A stretch of 64,000 nt of DNA from positions 1 through 64,000 of the forward strand of contig JAMLHA010000008.1 in assembly GCA_023957475.1 (NCBI GenBank), in the 5' to 3' direction. A model generated the notes under the pieces. That model was not told the DNA's origin, made no database searches, and was given only the letters and a program-made list of their open reading frames with translations. This DNA comes from Crocinitomicaceae bacterium. Lineage in GTDB: Bacteria > Bacteroidota > Bacteroidia > Flavobacteriales_D > Crocinitomicaceae. The position numbers and the translations under genes are program-made. Below, piece after piece: positions 1-8,611 of this stretch; position 1 is the stretch's first letter; every line of letters starts with the position of its first letter.

Positions 1-345
1 CCGGGGTTGTGTTCCAACTATAATTGTAAGGAGCTGTTCCGCCCGCTGCAGTTGCAGTTGCAGAACCAAGTGTACTACACGTCGGTTGTGTGGCAGCTAT
101 AGTTACCGTTGGAGCACCTGTTGGAGCAACAATTGTTACTGATTGTTCTTCTGAACAACCGTTGGCATCCGTAACTGTTACTTTGTATGAACCTGGGTTC
201 AATCCAGTTGCTGTTTGTGAAGTTTGAGCTGGTGTTGTATTCCAACTATAGTTGTACGGAGTAGCTCCACCAGTTGCGGTTGCGGTTGCGGAACCAGATG
301 TACTGCACGTCGGTTGCGTAATTGTTGTATTAATGGTTATAGTTG
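1..345 (-). repeat. Tandem SprB-like coding repeats, period 228 bp
   Basis: The motif TTCCAACTATA recurs at about 12 and 240 on the plus strand, each followed by a run of GTTGC-type codons and then CACGTCGGTTG. The second repeat seems to continue beyond the window edge. The repeats encode about 76-residue SprB-like units in the protein on the minus strand. Confidence 0.75.
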
Positions 346-1612
346 TAGTTGAACAAGGATCACCCGCACAAGCAGTCAATGAGGATGCATTATTGATAAT
401 AACCGAGCCCCCTGTATTGTCTAATACTTGAATTGGATAAATTCCAGGATTAGAAACATTCGTTCCTGTTCCAAATGTTACCCAACCAGTTACGTTTACA
501 GCACATCCCGGAGGGAAAGTACACCCCACTAGACAAGAGCTGCAATCTTGAGTTGTTGTCTCATTTTGCCATGTATAAGGACCTGTGCCTCCAGAAACAG
601 TTAAAGTTCCATCTGTTTCTTTGCAAACACTTAAAGACACGCAAGCATTCACCACAATTGTTCTTGTTTCTGACTCACCACATGCTAATGTGTATTCTAC
701 AATATGCGTACCAACTCCTGCAAGAGCTGGGTCAAAACTACCAGAAGCATTTACCCCTGGTCCTGACCAGATACCGCCAGGTGTTTCGGGCACTAAGGTT
801 ACAGGTGAATCTGAATTACATAATGAAGATGGTGCTGTAAAACTAGCATCACAGCATGTGCCTACAGTAACACTTACATCATCTATATAGTAATAAGCAT
901 AAGGATTTGTTGCACTTGAATTAACACAAGTATAAGTAGTTGCACTACCATAAAAGTTGCCTATTACAAAATAGCTCTCACCACCAGTGGCTGTGTATGT
1001 AAATTGTAACTTTGTCCATCCATTTGTATTTGTAATTGCTGGGCCATTATATGTTACTTGAGGAGTGACTCCATACGAAGCTAAATCTGAATTACCCCCA
1101 ACAGTCCCACAATTAACAGCAACAGGAGTAGTTGAGAAGTGCACTCCCCATAAATCTGTTGCCCAAATAACATTGTCTGCTAGACTAACCCAAAAAGAAA
1201 TACAATACTCTTGTCCTGCCACCATTGGTGTGGTTAATCCACCTTGCAAATACTCACGCCATCCATCACTAAACATTGGAGTGCAACTCATCATCGCAAA
1301 ACCAGAATATGTAATTATTCCAGCATAGGCATTCCCTGTTCGAGCGTTTTCGTTTCCTAATATATTAGCAGGGACACCAACACCCATTGCACCAAAAACA
1401 TTACAAGAATGAAAATAATCAGATGTAGAACAAGTATCACCAACCAAATTAACAAAAGGATCCGACCAACCTGTAGCTAATGTTAATTCACTTGGTCCCA
1501 TTGGGCAACCACTATTGTTTTCAAAACTAGGATTAATCACAAGATTCTGTGAATAGATACTGATAGAACCAACCAGTATCAGTAATAGTGTAATAATAAA
1601 CTTTTTATTCAT
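1..1612 (-). CDS. Secreted adhesin-like protein with SprB-type repeats (partial, C-terminus outside window)
   Basis: An open frame runs from an ATG at 1612-1610 to the left window edge without a stop, so about 537 N-terminal codons are visible. It begins with a signal peptide (MNKKFIITLLLILVGSIS, then IYSQ) followed by NLVINPSFE, the usual opening of a jelly-roll-like N-terminal domain in Bacteroidota surface proteins. Cysteines are frequent. The part nearest the window edge holds two tandem repeats with a period of about 76 residues (228 bp), marked by QPTCS..GSATATA.GG..PYNYSWN and PGSYKVTVTDANGC, which match SprB-repeat domains found in cell-surface gliding adhesins. The missing C-terminus would be expected to carry more repeats and a T9SS sorting domain; that is inference. 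Substrate unknown. Confidence 0.85.
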   Translation of the reverse strand, partial: MNKKFIITLLLILVGSISIYSQNLVINPSFENNSGCPMGPSELTLATGWSDPFVNLVGDTCSTSDYFHSCNVFGAMGVGVPANILGNENARTGNAYAGIITYSGFAMMSCTPMFSDGWREYLQGGLTTPMVAGQEYCISFWVSLADNVIWATDLWGVHFSTTPVAVNCGTVGGNSDLASYGVTPQVTYNGPAITNTNGWTKLQFTYTATGGESYFVIGNFYGSATTYTCVNSSATNPYAYYYIDDVSVTVGTCCDASFTAPSSLCNSDSPVTLVPETPGGIWSGPGVNASGSFDPALAGVGTHIVEYTLACGESETRTIVVNACVSLSVCKETDGTLTVSGGTGPYTWQNETTTQDCSSCLVGCTFPPGCAVNVTGWVTFGTGTNVSNPGIYPIQVLDNTGGSVIINNASSLTACAGDPCSTTTITINTTITQPTCSTSGSATATATGGATPYNYSWNTTPAQTSQTATGLNPGSYKVTVTDANGCSEEQSVTIVAPTGAPTVTIAATQPTCSTLGSATATAAGGTAPYNYSWNTTP

Positions 1613-1734
1613 AATACAAAGTAGTAATAACTAATAGAATTAATATTATACAATAATAACTTTTAAGTTGAGAAAACAAAAATTTTTTATTGATTTTTAA
1701 CGCATTACAAGTGTTTTGAGTAGATAATTAACAA

Positions 1735-2751
1735 TCACTTTTTGTAGTGGAGTTGCATTTCATCAATTCTTTTCTTTATTTCATTTTGAAGCGAAGTGGG
1801 TTCTAAAACACCAACTTCTCCACCAAACGATAACAACGAGCGTATTAATTCTTCAGAAACATAAACTTCTAGTTGAAAAGTGGTTGTTTCTTTTATTTGT
1901 TTGATGATTTGTTGACTTTGATGCAGTGGTTGAGCTATTAAATACTTAGATGCAACATCGTTGGCAGTAAACACCACTTTTTCGGGTGCAGATTCCTTTG
2001 TTGAAATACCTATGGCGTATCGAAAAAAATCGTTAGCGTTAAAATCATAAGGTTTTACTACTTTTTCATTGGATAGTTCCAAATCCCTAATTCGTTCCAA
2101 TGCATAAGTTGTAATACGGTCTTTTATCAAGTCATAAGATATTAAATACCAGCGATTTCGGTATTCTTTCAGCAACAAAGGTGTGACTTTCCTCGCTTTT
2201 ACTGTCTTTGAATTAAAGTTTTCGTAATTAAAATAAACAGCTACGTTTTTTTGAATAGCACTAAGTAAATCGGGGAGAAATTCGCCACCGCCCACCGAAA
2301 CGGCTGTTTCAAATTGAACGTATTCATTCAGTTCAAACTTGTGTTTTGAATTAGAAGAAAGCGTTACCCGTTCAACAATTTTATCAATTGCATTTCCAAA
2401 TTCTTTAAACAATTCCACATCTTTGAATTGCATCAAGGTATTGGCAGCAAAACGAACCGCATCCAAATCAGATTCATTTAGCGGAACATCGTTGATGGTA
2501 AATTCTGGATCTTCGTAATAATATCCCTTGTGTTTTTTACTATACAGAATTGGCGCATCGTATTCTTGACGCATAGCAAACAAATCTTTTTCGATTGTTG
2601 AATCACAAATATTCTGTTTATCATCGCTTCCAAACAATTCTGATTCACACGCCACACGCAAATCCTCCTTAGAAGGATATGGTTTGTATTGATTCCGAAT
2701 ACATTTATCAATAATTCTATGACGAAACAATGTGCTTTTAATACGCGGCAT
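1735..2751 (-). CDS. WYL-domain transcriptional regulator
   Basis: 338 aa. The N-terminal ~80 residues (RHRIIDKCIRNQYKPYPSKEDL...STIEKDLFAMRQEY) form a DeoR/HTH_11-type winged helix. The C-terminal half contains the WYL signature in YRNRWYLISYDL followed by TYALERIRDLEL, the Sm-like ligand-sensing fold of this family. WYL regulators act in the cytoplasm as DNA-binding switches, often sensing nucleic acid or nucleotide ligands. The gene stands alone between two T9SS-secreted protein genes, so its target is not evident from context. Length is normal for the family. Start is the ATG at 2751, with a TATTTTTG box about 30 bp upstream. Confidence 0.88.
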   Translation of the reverse strand: MPRIKSTLFRHRIIDKCIRNQYKPYPSKEDLRVACESELFGSDDKQNICDSTIEKDLFAMRQEYDAPILYSKKHKGYYYEDPEFTINDVPLNESDLDAVRFAANTLMQFKDVELFKEFGNAIDKIVERVTLSSNSKHKFELNEYVQFETAVSVGGGEFLPDLLSAIQKNVAVYFNYENFNSKTVKARKVTPLLLKEYRNRWYLISYDLIKDRITTYALERIRDLELSNEKVVKPYDFNANDFFRYAIGISTKESAPEKVVFTANDVASKYLIAQPLHQSQQIIKQIKETTTFQLEVYVSEELIRSLLSFGGEVGVLEPTSLQNEIKKRIDEMQLHYKK

Positions 2752-2782
2752 AACGGTGTGTTGATTTACAAAATTCCTCTCT

Positions 2783-2790
2783 CAAAAATA
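2783..2790 (-). promoter_or_regulatory. Bacteroidota -7 box (TATTTTTG) for the WYL regulator
   Basis: Minus-strand TATTTTTG fits TAnnTTTG and lies 31 bp before the ATG at 2751. A TTG lies 16 nt upstream of the box, close to the usual -33 spacing. Confidence 0.5.
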
Positions 2791-2995
2791 TAAAATATTT
2801 TGTTAACAATGTGTTTGATTGATAAATGTGATAGGAGAAAGGGATAAATAGATATAGAAAAACCTGATTGAATGACTAATTCTAGCCAAACATGATAGTT
2901 TGTTTGGTAAAATGGTGGAAGAAATACATAATTGAATATTTTCATTCGAGTAAACCATATTATCCATGATAATTGAGTAACCAAGTACAACCAAA

Positions 2996-3027
2996 CAAAA
3001 AAACCGATGAAGAAAACCTCCATCGGT
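2996..3027 (-). terminator. Rho-independent terminator of the glycine-rich T9SS gene
   Basis: Read on the minus strand, ACCGATG ... CATCGGT forms a 7-bp stem with an 11-nt loop followed by a T run, 40 bp after the stop at 3070. It also overlaps the start of a spurious 85-codon frame here. Confidence 0.75.
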
Positions 3028-3069
3028 CTTATGAAAATTATAACTCTATTTAGGATAACTCAAGTAACT

Positions 3070-4635
3070 TTATTGTTTTACAATTTTTGAAGTTACTTTT
3101 CTGTTTCCATTTTCCAATTCTAAGAAATACAATCCTTCTTCCCAAGAAGATGTTTGTAGTTGCATGTTGATTCCAGAAAATTCAATAGCTTCAATTAAAC
3201 TTCCTTTGGTGTCATAAATTCTTATTTTAGAAGCTTCACCAGAATGGTTGATTAAATCAATCGTTAAGAAATCTTTTGTAGGATTGGGATAAACAGCAAA
3301 TTGTAAAGGTTCCACTTCATCAATAGAAGTATAGTTACAAACCAATGAGTAAGTTCCATCCTCGGCGCTACCTCCACCATCAATTTCTACTCCTGGAACT
3401 ACTTGATTACAAGAAACAGAAGTAATAAAAACCTTAATTCTTCCACCACTTGCATCTCCACCTTTTCCGCCATTGGCACCACTTTGTGTAGTGACAGAAC
3501 TTGCTCCACAGAATAGATTACCTTCATAATTGCAAGAAGTTCCTATACCACCAGTTCCACCAGCACCACCTGTACCACCATTGGATTTAAGTGTTCCAGA
3601 AATAGCAGCCGTTGATGCACGAATTAAAATTCCTCCACCAGAACCAGCTCCAGAGCCGGCACCACCTCCTGCACCTGCAGAAAACGTAGCTTCTCCACAA
3701 TCGTCGCAACCATCAGAACAACATTTTGCTGTAGCATCACCACGACCGCCGTTACCACCAGCTAATCCATTTTGTCCATTAACAGAAATAACGGCATTGG
3801 CTGTAATATCAATATTGTTGGAAGCTTCTAAGATAACTAATCCACCGCCGTTTCCACCTTTAGTTCCATTCTGACCAGTAGCGTATGATCTACCGCCACC
3901 ACCGGCGCCACCACCGCCAGAGCCTAAATCAATGTCATAACCATTATCAGTTCCAACGATAGCACCTGTGCCACCTCCATTTCCACCAAGCCCACCTACA
4001 ACAGGATAAGCCGTTGAAACATTGTTGTTATTAGCAGTATGCATAGAAGAACCATTTCCTCCTTTTTGTGCTGCAGTACCATTTCCTCTCTAGCTTGCTC
4101 CACCACCACCACCAGCACCACCGGCTCCGCCAATCATACCATAGGTATCGTCTGTATTGCCACAAACTTGTTTAGAACCTGAACCATTTGTGCCGTTTTG
4201 GCCAGCATTACCAGCACCAGATCCATTACCAACTAAACCAGCACCACCTCCATAAACAGTAACAGCACCACTGTTGTCTTTGTCTTCGCAAGCAACAAGT
4301 GAATTTGTATGCCCGGTAGAACTTGTTACATTTGTGGCGCCTGCACCTGCGTTACCCCCAAGATATCCTGCATAATCACCATTTATCGTTCCTTTGATAG
4401 TGATGTTGTTTGCAATTACTTTCAACGTGCCACAACCACCTGTAGAATAGGGTTTAACCATTACCGTTATTCCTTCTTCAATTGTAAAATTTCCAGATAT
4501 GGAATACACTCCAGATAATGTTGTGTCCGTGGAAATAAGCTGATTACCACTTAAATAAGTAGTATCACATTGTGCATCAACAGTAGTAGCGGTTAATCCC
4601 AAAGCAATACATAAGATAGATTTTTTCATATTCAT
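3070..4635 (-). pseudogene. Glycine-rich T9SS-secreted protein interrupted by one in-frame amber stop
   Basis: Two frames, 4635-4090 (181 aa) and 4044-3070 (324 aa), are in the same phase. Only a TAG codon at 4092-4090 and the bases up to the next ATG separate them. Read through, they give one ~521-residue protein: signal peptide (MKKSILCIALGLTATTVDA), a long Gly/Ala/Asn/Ser-rich body with GGxGGxGG runs on both sides of the stop (GGGGAS* RGNG), a Cys-rich patch (CCSDGCDDCG), and a T9SS type A sorting domain ending VYPNPTKDFLTIDL...GLYFLELENGNRKVTSKIVKQ. With the stop, the N-terminal half would be exported without a sorting domain and the C-terminal half would lack a signal peptide. No other lesion was seen, so this is a recent nonsense mutation, a sequencing error or, less likely, readthrough. 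Confidence 0.75.
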
Positions 4636-4651
4636 TAGTTTTCATTTTTAA

Positions 4652-4659
4652 CAAATATA
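4652..4659 (-). promoter_or_regulatory. -7 box (TATATTTG) for the glycine-rich gene
   Basis: Minus-strand TATATTTG fits TAnnTTTG and lies 16 bp upstream of the ATG at 4635. This gives a very short leader. Confidence 0.5.
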
Positions 4660-4718
4660 CGAATAATCAATTCAATAAACAATAGTGCATTAAATATAAA
4701 TTATTCGATATTTAACTG

Positions 4719-4726
4719 TAACTTTG
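4719..4726 (+). promoter_or_regulatory. -7 box (TAACTTTG) for the mevalonate operon
   Basis: TAACTTTG fits TAnnTTTG and ends 32 bp before the ATG at 4759. No clear TTTG -33 element is visible at the expected distance. Confidence 0.5.
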
Positions 4727-4758
4727 TGTTTTGTATCAAAATATAACAAGACTTGTTG

Positions 4759-5790
4759 ATGACTGATAAGAATCTAAATAAAATAGCGAAACAAACAGAA
4801 TCACGAAAGGATAGTCATTTAGAATTGGCGTTATCTTCTCAAAATGAGCAAATTGATACACGCTTTTATTACGAACCAATGATGGCTGCTCATCCTTCTG
4901 ACGTGGAGGAATGGCCTGTTCAAATTGGAACTAAAATTTTGCGTTTTCCCATTTGGATTTCCAGCATGACTGGAGGTACCAAAAAAACCAATGAAATCAA
5001 CATGCGATTGGCAAATACAGCTGCCAAACACGGACTTGGTATTGGTTTGGGTTCTTCTCGAATTGCTTTGGAAAATGACAAAAAAATAAACGACTTTGAT
5101 ATTCGACCAATCATTGGCAGACAATTGCCTTTTTACCTCAACTTTGGTATTGCCCAAATTGAAAAAATGTTGGAAGAAAAATCCACTCAATCCATTGTGG
5201 ATTTGGTTGGGAGATTGGATGCTGACGGTGTTATCATTCACGTAAATCCCTTGCAAGAATGGATGCAACCAGAAGGAGATCGCATTAAAAAAACTCCAAT
5301 CGAAACGATTCAACTTTTTTTGAAAGCAACACAACTTTCAGTGATTGTGAAAGAAGTAGGACAAGGTTTTGGCTACAAAAGTATGAAAGAATTGATGCAA
5401 TTGCCGCTAACAGCTATTGAATTTGCTGCAAACGGTGGTACAAATTTTTCCAAATTGGAATTGATGCGCAATCAATCTAAAAGTGAATTTTTGATGCCTT
5501 TTGTGCAAGTTGGTCATTCGGCCGAAGAAATGGTTCTGTTAAACAACTCATTGATTCAAGAACTTGGCAATAAAGTGCAATGTAAAACCGTTATTATAAG
5601 TGGCGGAATTAAAAACTGCTTGGATGGTTACTATTTGTTGCAAAGCTCTAAAGCAAATGCCGTATATGGTCAGGCTTCGGAGTTTTTAAAGCACGCAAAA
5701 GTATCGCAAGAAGCGTTGGATGAATTTACTAAAAGACAAATTGAAGGACTACTGTTAGCCCGTACATATTTAACATTAAAACAACAATAA
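4759..5790 (+). CDS. fni: Type 2 isopentenyl-diphosphate delta-isomerase (FMN-dependent)
   Basis: 343 aa from the ATG at 4759; a TTG two codons upstream is less likely. Interconverts isopentenyl diphosphate and dimethylallyl diphosphate in the cytoplasm using reduced FMN. Family marks are the N-terminal RKDSHLELAL, the SSMTGGT flavin loop, GLGIGLGSSRIAL, HVNPLQEWMQPEGD, KEVGQGFG and the C-terminal phosphate-binding ISGGIKN / YGQASEFL, in the usual order and at normal length. It is unrelated to the type 1 (Idi) enzyme. It is the first gene of a tight operon, with HMG-CoA reductase 3 bp downstream, so the last and an early step of the mevalonate route are probably co-expressed. Confidence 0.95.
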   Translation: MTDKNLNKIAKQTESRKDSHLELALSSQNEQIDTRFYYEPMMAAHPSDVEEWPVQIGTKILRFPIWISSMTGGTKKTNEINMRLANTAAKHGLGIGLGSSRIALENDKKINDFDIRPIIGRQLPFYLNFGIAQIEKMLEEKSTQSIVDLVGRLDADGVIIHVNPLQEWMQPEGDRIKKTPIETIQLFLKATQLSVIVKEVGQGFGYKSMKELMQLPLTAIEFAANGGTNFSKLELMRNQSKSEFLMPFVQVGHSAEEMVLLNNSLIQELGNKVQCKTVIISGGIKNCLDGYYLLQSSKANAVYGQASEFLKHAKVSQEALDEFTKRQIEGLLLARTYLTLKQQ

Positions 5791-5793
5791 GAC

Positions 5794-7134
5794 ATGCAAA
5801 AGGAACAACATTTTGTTCACGGATTTTCAAAGAAAACAAGAGATGAAAAGTTGAATTATGTGGTTGACAATCACTTAAGTTCAGACGAAGCTTTAACGCT
5901 TTTAAAAAGCTTTCATCACACCGATGCGAAAATTCAAAATTTATTAGAGGAATTTAGTGAAAATACCATCACCAACTTTCCTTTGCCTTACAACATCTGT
6001 CCAAATGTTTTAATCAACGGGAAGAGTTATATGGTTCCAATGGTTGTTGAAGAAAGTTCTGTTGTTGCGGCTGCTTCTAATAGCTCTAAATTCTGGTTTA
6101 CCAGAGGTGGTTTTAAAACAGAAATTATCGGGACAGAAAAAATTGGTCAGGTGCATTTTCTTTGGAAAGATGATAAACAATTGCTCCTTAACCGTTTTGA
6201 TGAACTAAAAGAATTGTTGCGAAAAGAATGTTTTGAAATCACGGAAAACATGATCAAACGTGGTGGCGGTATTTTAGACATTCAATTGAAAGACTTTAGT
6301 CACGAAGAACCTGGATTGATGCAGCTTTACACAACATTCGAAACCATTGAATCAATGGGAGCTAATTTTATCAATTCATGTTTGGAACAATTTGCTTCAA
6401 CGTTTAAAAAATGGCACGCTGCTCAAAAAGAGTTTAAAAGTGATGGTTTGGAAATTATTATGTGTATTCTTTCGAATCTAACGCCGAATTGTCGTGTTAA
6501 ATGCTACGTTGAAACGAGTATTGATCAATTAGACAACATCATTGATGGTGTAAGTGGTGCAGAATTTGCTCGTCGATTTCGATTGGGTGTACGAGTAGCA
6601 GAAATTGATCCACACAGAGCAACAACTCACAACAAAGGTATTATGAATGGGGTTGATTCTGTAGTGTTGGCAACTGGAAATGATTTTCGTGCTGTAGAAG
6701 CTTGTGCACATACCTATGCTGCTCATTCGGGCAAATACACGTCGTTAAGCCATGTTTCAATTGACAATGATGTTTTTCGTTTTGAAATGGAAATTCCATT
6801 TGCAGTGGGTGTTGTAGGTGGGTTAACATCTTTGCATCCTTTGGTGAAATTGAGCTTGGAGTTGTTGGAACATCCTTCAGCAAAAGAATTGATGAGTATT
6901 GCTGCTGCAATTGGGTTGGCAAATAACTTCTCCGCAGTTAAAAACTTGGTGACAGTTGGTATTCAACAAGGACACATGAAAATGCACTTATTAAACATCA
7001 TAAAGCAATTGAATATTCCAGATGTTCACCGAAACGATATCGTTGAACATTTTAAAGATAAAGTGGTTTCTGTTTCTGCTGTTCGCAATTTAGCTGAAAA
7101 GTGGAATTTAATAGAAATCGAAAAAATCAAATGA
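5794..7134 (+). CDS. mvaA: Hydroxymethylglutaryl-CoA reductase, class II
   Basis: 446 aa, typical class II (bacterial, soluble) length with no membrane anchor. Reduces HMG-CoA to mevalonate, or the reverse in degradative relatives. Visible catalytic blocks are the Glu region VEESSVVAAASN, the Lys and Asp region HNKGIMNGVDSVVLATGNDFRAVEA (K of HNKG, D of GND), the nucleotide-binding GVVGGLTSLHP, and the catalytic His in QQGHMKMH. Between fni (3 bp upstream) and a GHMP kinase (19 bp downstream), the biosynthetic direction is far more likely. Cofactor choice (NADH or NADPH) cannot be read with confidence. Confidence 0.95.
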   Translation: MQKEQHFVHGFSKKTRDEKLNYVVDNHLSSDEALTLLKSFHHTDAKIQNLLEEFSENTITNFPLPYNICPNVLINGKSYMVPMVVEESSVVAAASNSSKFWFTRGGFKTEIIGTEKIGQVHFLWKDDKQLLLNRFDELKELLRKECFEITENMIKRGGGILDIQLKDFSHEEPGLMQLYTTFETIESMGANFINSCLEQFASTFKKWHAAQKEFKSDGLEIIMCILSNLTPNCRVKCYVETSIDQLDNIIDGVSGAEFARRFRLGVRVAEIDPHRATTHNKGIMNGVDSVVLATGNDFRAVEACAHTYAAHSGKYTSLSHVSIDNDVFRFEMEIPFAVGVVGGLTSLHPLVKLSLELLEHPSAKELMSIAAAIGLANNFSAVKNLVTVGIQQGHMKMHLLNIIKQLNIPDVHRNDIVEHFKDKVVSVSAVRNLAEKWNLIEIEKIK

Positions 7135-7153
7135 ATTTTGCGATAATTCCCTC

Positions 7154-8047
7154 ATGAAACTCAATTATTCGGCTTCCGGAAAATTATTATTGTTTGGTGA
7201 ATACTTTGTTTTAAGAGGTACAAAATCGTATTCCTTCCCCTTAAAATTTGGTCAGTCGTTAACTGTTACCCCAAGAGAAGACGATGCAATTTATTGGGAA
7301 TGTTTGGATGAAAACAACCATTGTTGGTTATCCATTCAATTTGCCAATGATTTTTCGATCACAGCTACAAATGATGCATCAAAGGCAACAATTGTTCAGC
7401 AATTAGTACACTTCATACAGCAAAACAATCCAACATTTAAGGCAATTGGTCATACATTGCAATTTACACTCAATTTTAACCGTCAGTATGGATTTGGAAC
7501 GAGTTCGACCATGCTTTCATTGTTGAGTCAGTGGTCGGGTGTAGATGCTTATTTATTACTTGAACATTCGTTTAAAGGTTCAGGTTACGATTTGGCTGTA
7601 GCAACGGCAACACAACCAATTGTCTATACAATAAAAGACAAAATCGTTGAAACGTGCTCGCTTCCTGAAACAATTTCCAATCACCTACTATTTGTTTATT
7701 TGGGTGCAAAACAAAGTAGTGCGCATGAAATAGCCAATTTCAGAGAAAAGCATACCAGTGATGCTCAATTGTACGAAATGGATGCCATTGTAGAAGCTGC
7801 AAAAAATTGTGTTTCGATTGAAAATTGGGAATTGTTGATGACCAAAAGTGAACAATTACTAAGTTCCGTTTTAGAGACTTCTCCGATAAAAAACCGTTTG
7901 TTCAGCGATTATCCACACGCAATCAAATCACTTGGCGCATGGGGTGGAGATTTTATCATGGCAGCAACCAACGATATGGAGTCAGCAAAAGCATATTTTT
8001 CTTCGAAAGGTTACCCCGTTCAGTTTTCGTATGATGAATTAGTGTAA
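7154..8047 (+). CDS. GHMP kinase of the mevalonate pathway (mevalonate kinase-like, 'GYDIA' type)
   Basis: 297 aa. It has GHMP-fold features: N-terminal SASGKLLLFGEYFVL, the ATP-binding glycine/serine loop YGFGTSSTML, SGYDLAVA, where the Asp matches the catalytic Asp of mevalonate kinases, and C-terminal GAWGGDFIMA. The SGYDLA motif is what the Flavobacteriia-specific 'GYDIA/GHMP kinase' group is named for. Operon position with fni and HMG-CoA reductase argues for phosphorylating mevalonate or a phosphorylated intermediate; the sequence alone does not settle which. HMG-CoA synthase and the decarboxylase are not in the window. It ends 3 bp before the convergent DUF1573 gene with no visible terminator between them. 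Confidence 0.85.
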   Translation: MKLNYSASGKLLLFGEYFVLRGTKSYSFPLKFGQSLTVTPREDDAIYWECLDENNHCWLSIQFANDFSITATNDASKATIVQQLVHFIQQNNPTFKAIGHTLQFTLNFNRQYGFGTSSTMLSLLSQWSGVDAYLLLEHSFKGSGYDLAVATATQPIVYTIKDKIVETCSLPETISNHLLFVYLGAKQSSAHEIANFREKHTSDAQLYEMDAIVEAAKNCVSIENWELLMTKSEQLLSSVLETSPIKNRLFSDYPHAIKSLGAWGGDFIMAATNDMESAKAYFSSKGYPVQFSYDELV

Positions 8048-8050
8048 CAC

Positions 8051-8560
8051 TTACTTCACAAATGCACGAATTTTCAATTGATGTGTTTTTTCGGCTGTAT
8101 TGGCAGAAACTGTTACCGTTTTTTGTTGTTCACCCGATTGACCAGGATTTGATTTAAACGTAACAATGATATCATCTGATTTTCCAGGCAAAATTGGTTT
8201 TTCTGGTTTTTTGGAAGTTGTACAACCGCAACTTGTTTCAATATTGCTTATAACCAATGGTTTATCACCAGTATTTGTTACTTTAAAATGCGCTTCATTC
8301 GGAAATTCGGCTTTTACGTTTCCAAAATCGTATTCCAATTTATCAAATTCAAGAGTTGTCTGACTTTCACGTTCTTTGCGTTCCTTTTCTTCTTCTTCAG
8401 CACGAATTTTGGCCAAACTTTCGTCCAATTCCTTTTGGGAAAGAGGTGTAGCAGCAATGGTGCTTTCTACTTCTTTTCCACGCATATCTTTGATTTCAGT
8501 ATCGTTGCCACAAGCAGTCAATGCAACTATCAACACTCCAAATAGAACACTCTTTTTCAT
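8051..8560 (-). CDS. DUF1573 lipoprotein
   Basis: 169 aa. The lipobox LTAC places the lipidated Cys at residue 17. A charged linker (LAKIRAEEEEKERKERE) is followed by a DUF1573 / ASPM-SPD-2-Hydin-like Ig domain (LEFDKLEYDFGNVKAEFPNEAHFKVTNTGDKPLVISNIETSCGCTTSKKPEKPILPGK). The SCGCT motif is characteristic of DUF1573. These are abundant periplasmic or outer-membrane lipoproteins of unknown role in Bacteroidota. A TlpA-like gene lies next upstream on the same strand (52 bp), so co-transcription is possible. Confidence 0.9.
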   Translation of the reverse strand: MKKSVLFGVLIVALTACGNDTEIKDMRGKEVESTIAATPLSQKELDESLAKIRAEEEEKERKERESQTTLEFDKLEYDFGNVKAEFPNEAHFKVTNTGDKPLVISNIETSCGCTTSKKPEKPILPGKSDDIIVTFKSNPGQSGEQQKTVTVSANTAEKTHQLKIRAFVK

Positions 8561-8611
8561 AAATACTCCGTTTTAGATTGCTAAAATAAGTAGATTTAAA
8601 ACACCAAAATG

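Noticed and set aside
475..1328. Plus-strand frames over the first 1.3 kb
   Set aside because: They are shadows of the long minus-strand secreted protein, which has a signal peptide and recognisable repeats.
2766..3023. 85-codon hydrophobic frame on the minus strand upstream of the WYL gene
   Set aside because: Its start codon lies inside the terminator stem of the preceding gene and it covers the WYL promoter; composition is simply that of AT-rich intergenic DNA.
3530..3874. Proline-rich 114-codon frame on the plus strand
   Set aside because: It is the exact antisense of GGx repeats in the glycine-rich T9SS gene, which forces CCx codons on the other strand.
4090..4092. TAG as programmed readthrough or a recoded amino acid
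   Set aside because: Other genes in the window use TAG as a normal stop, and no recoding structure is visible; nonsense mutation or sequencing error is simpler.
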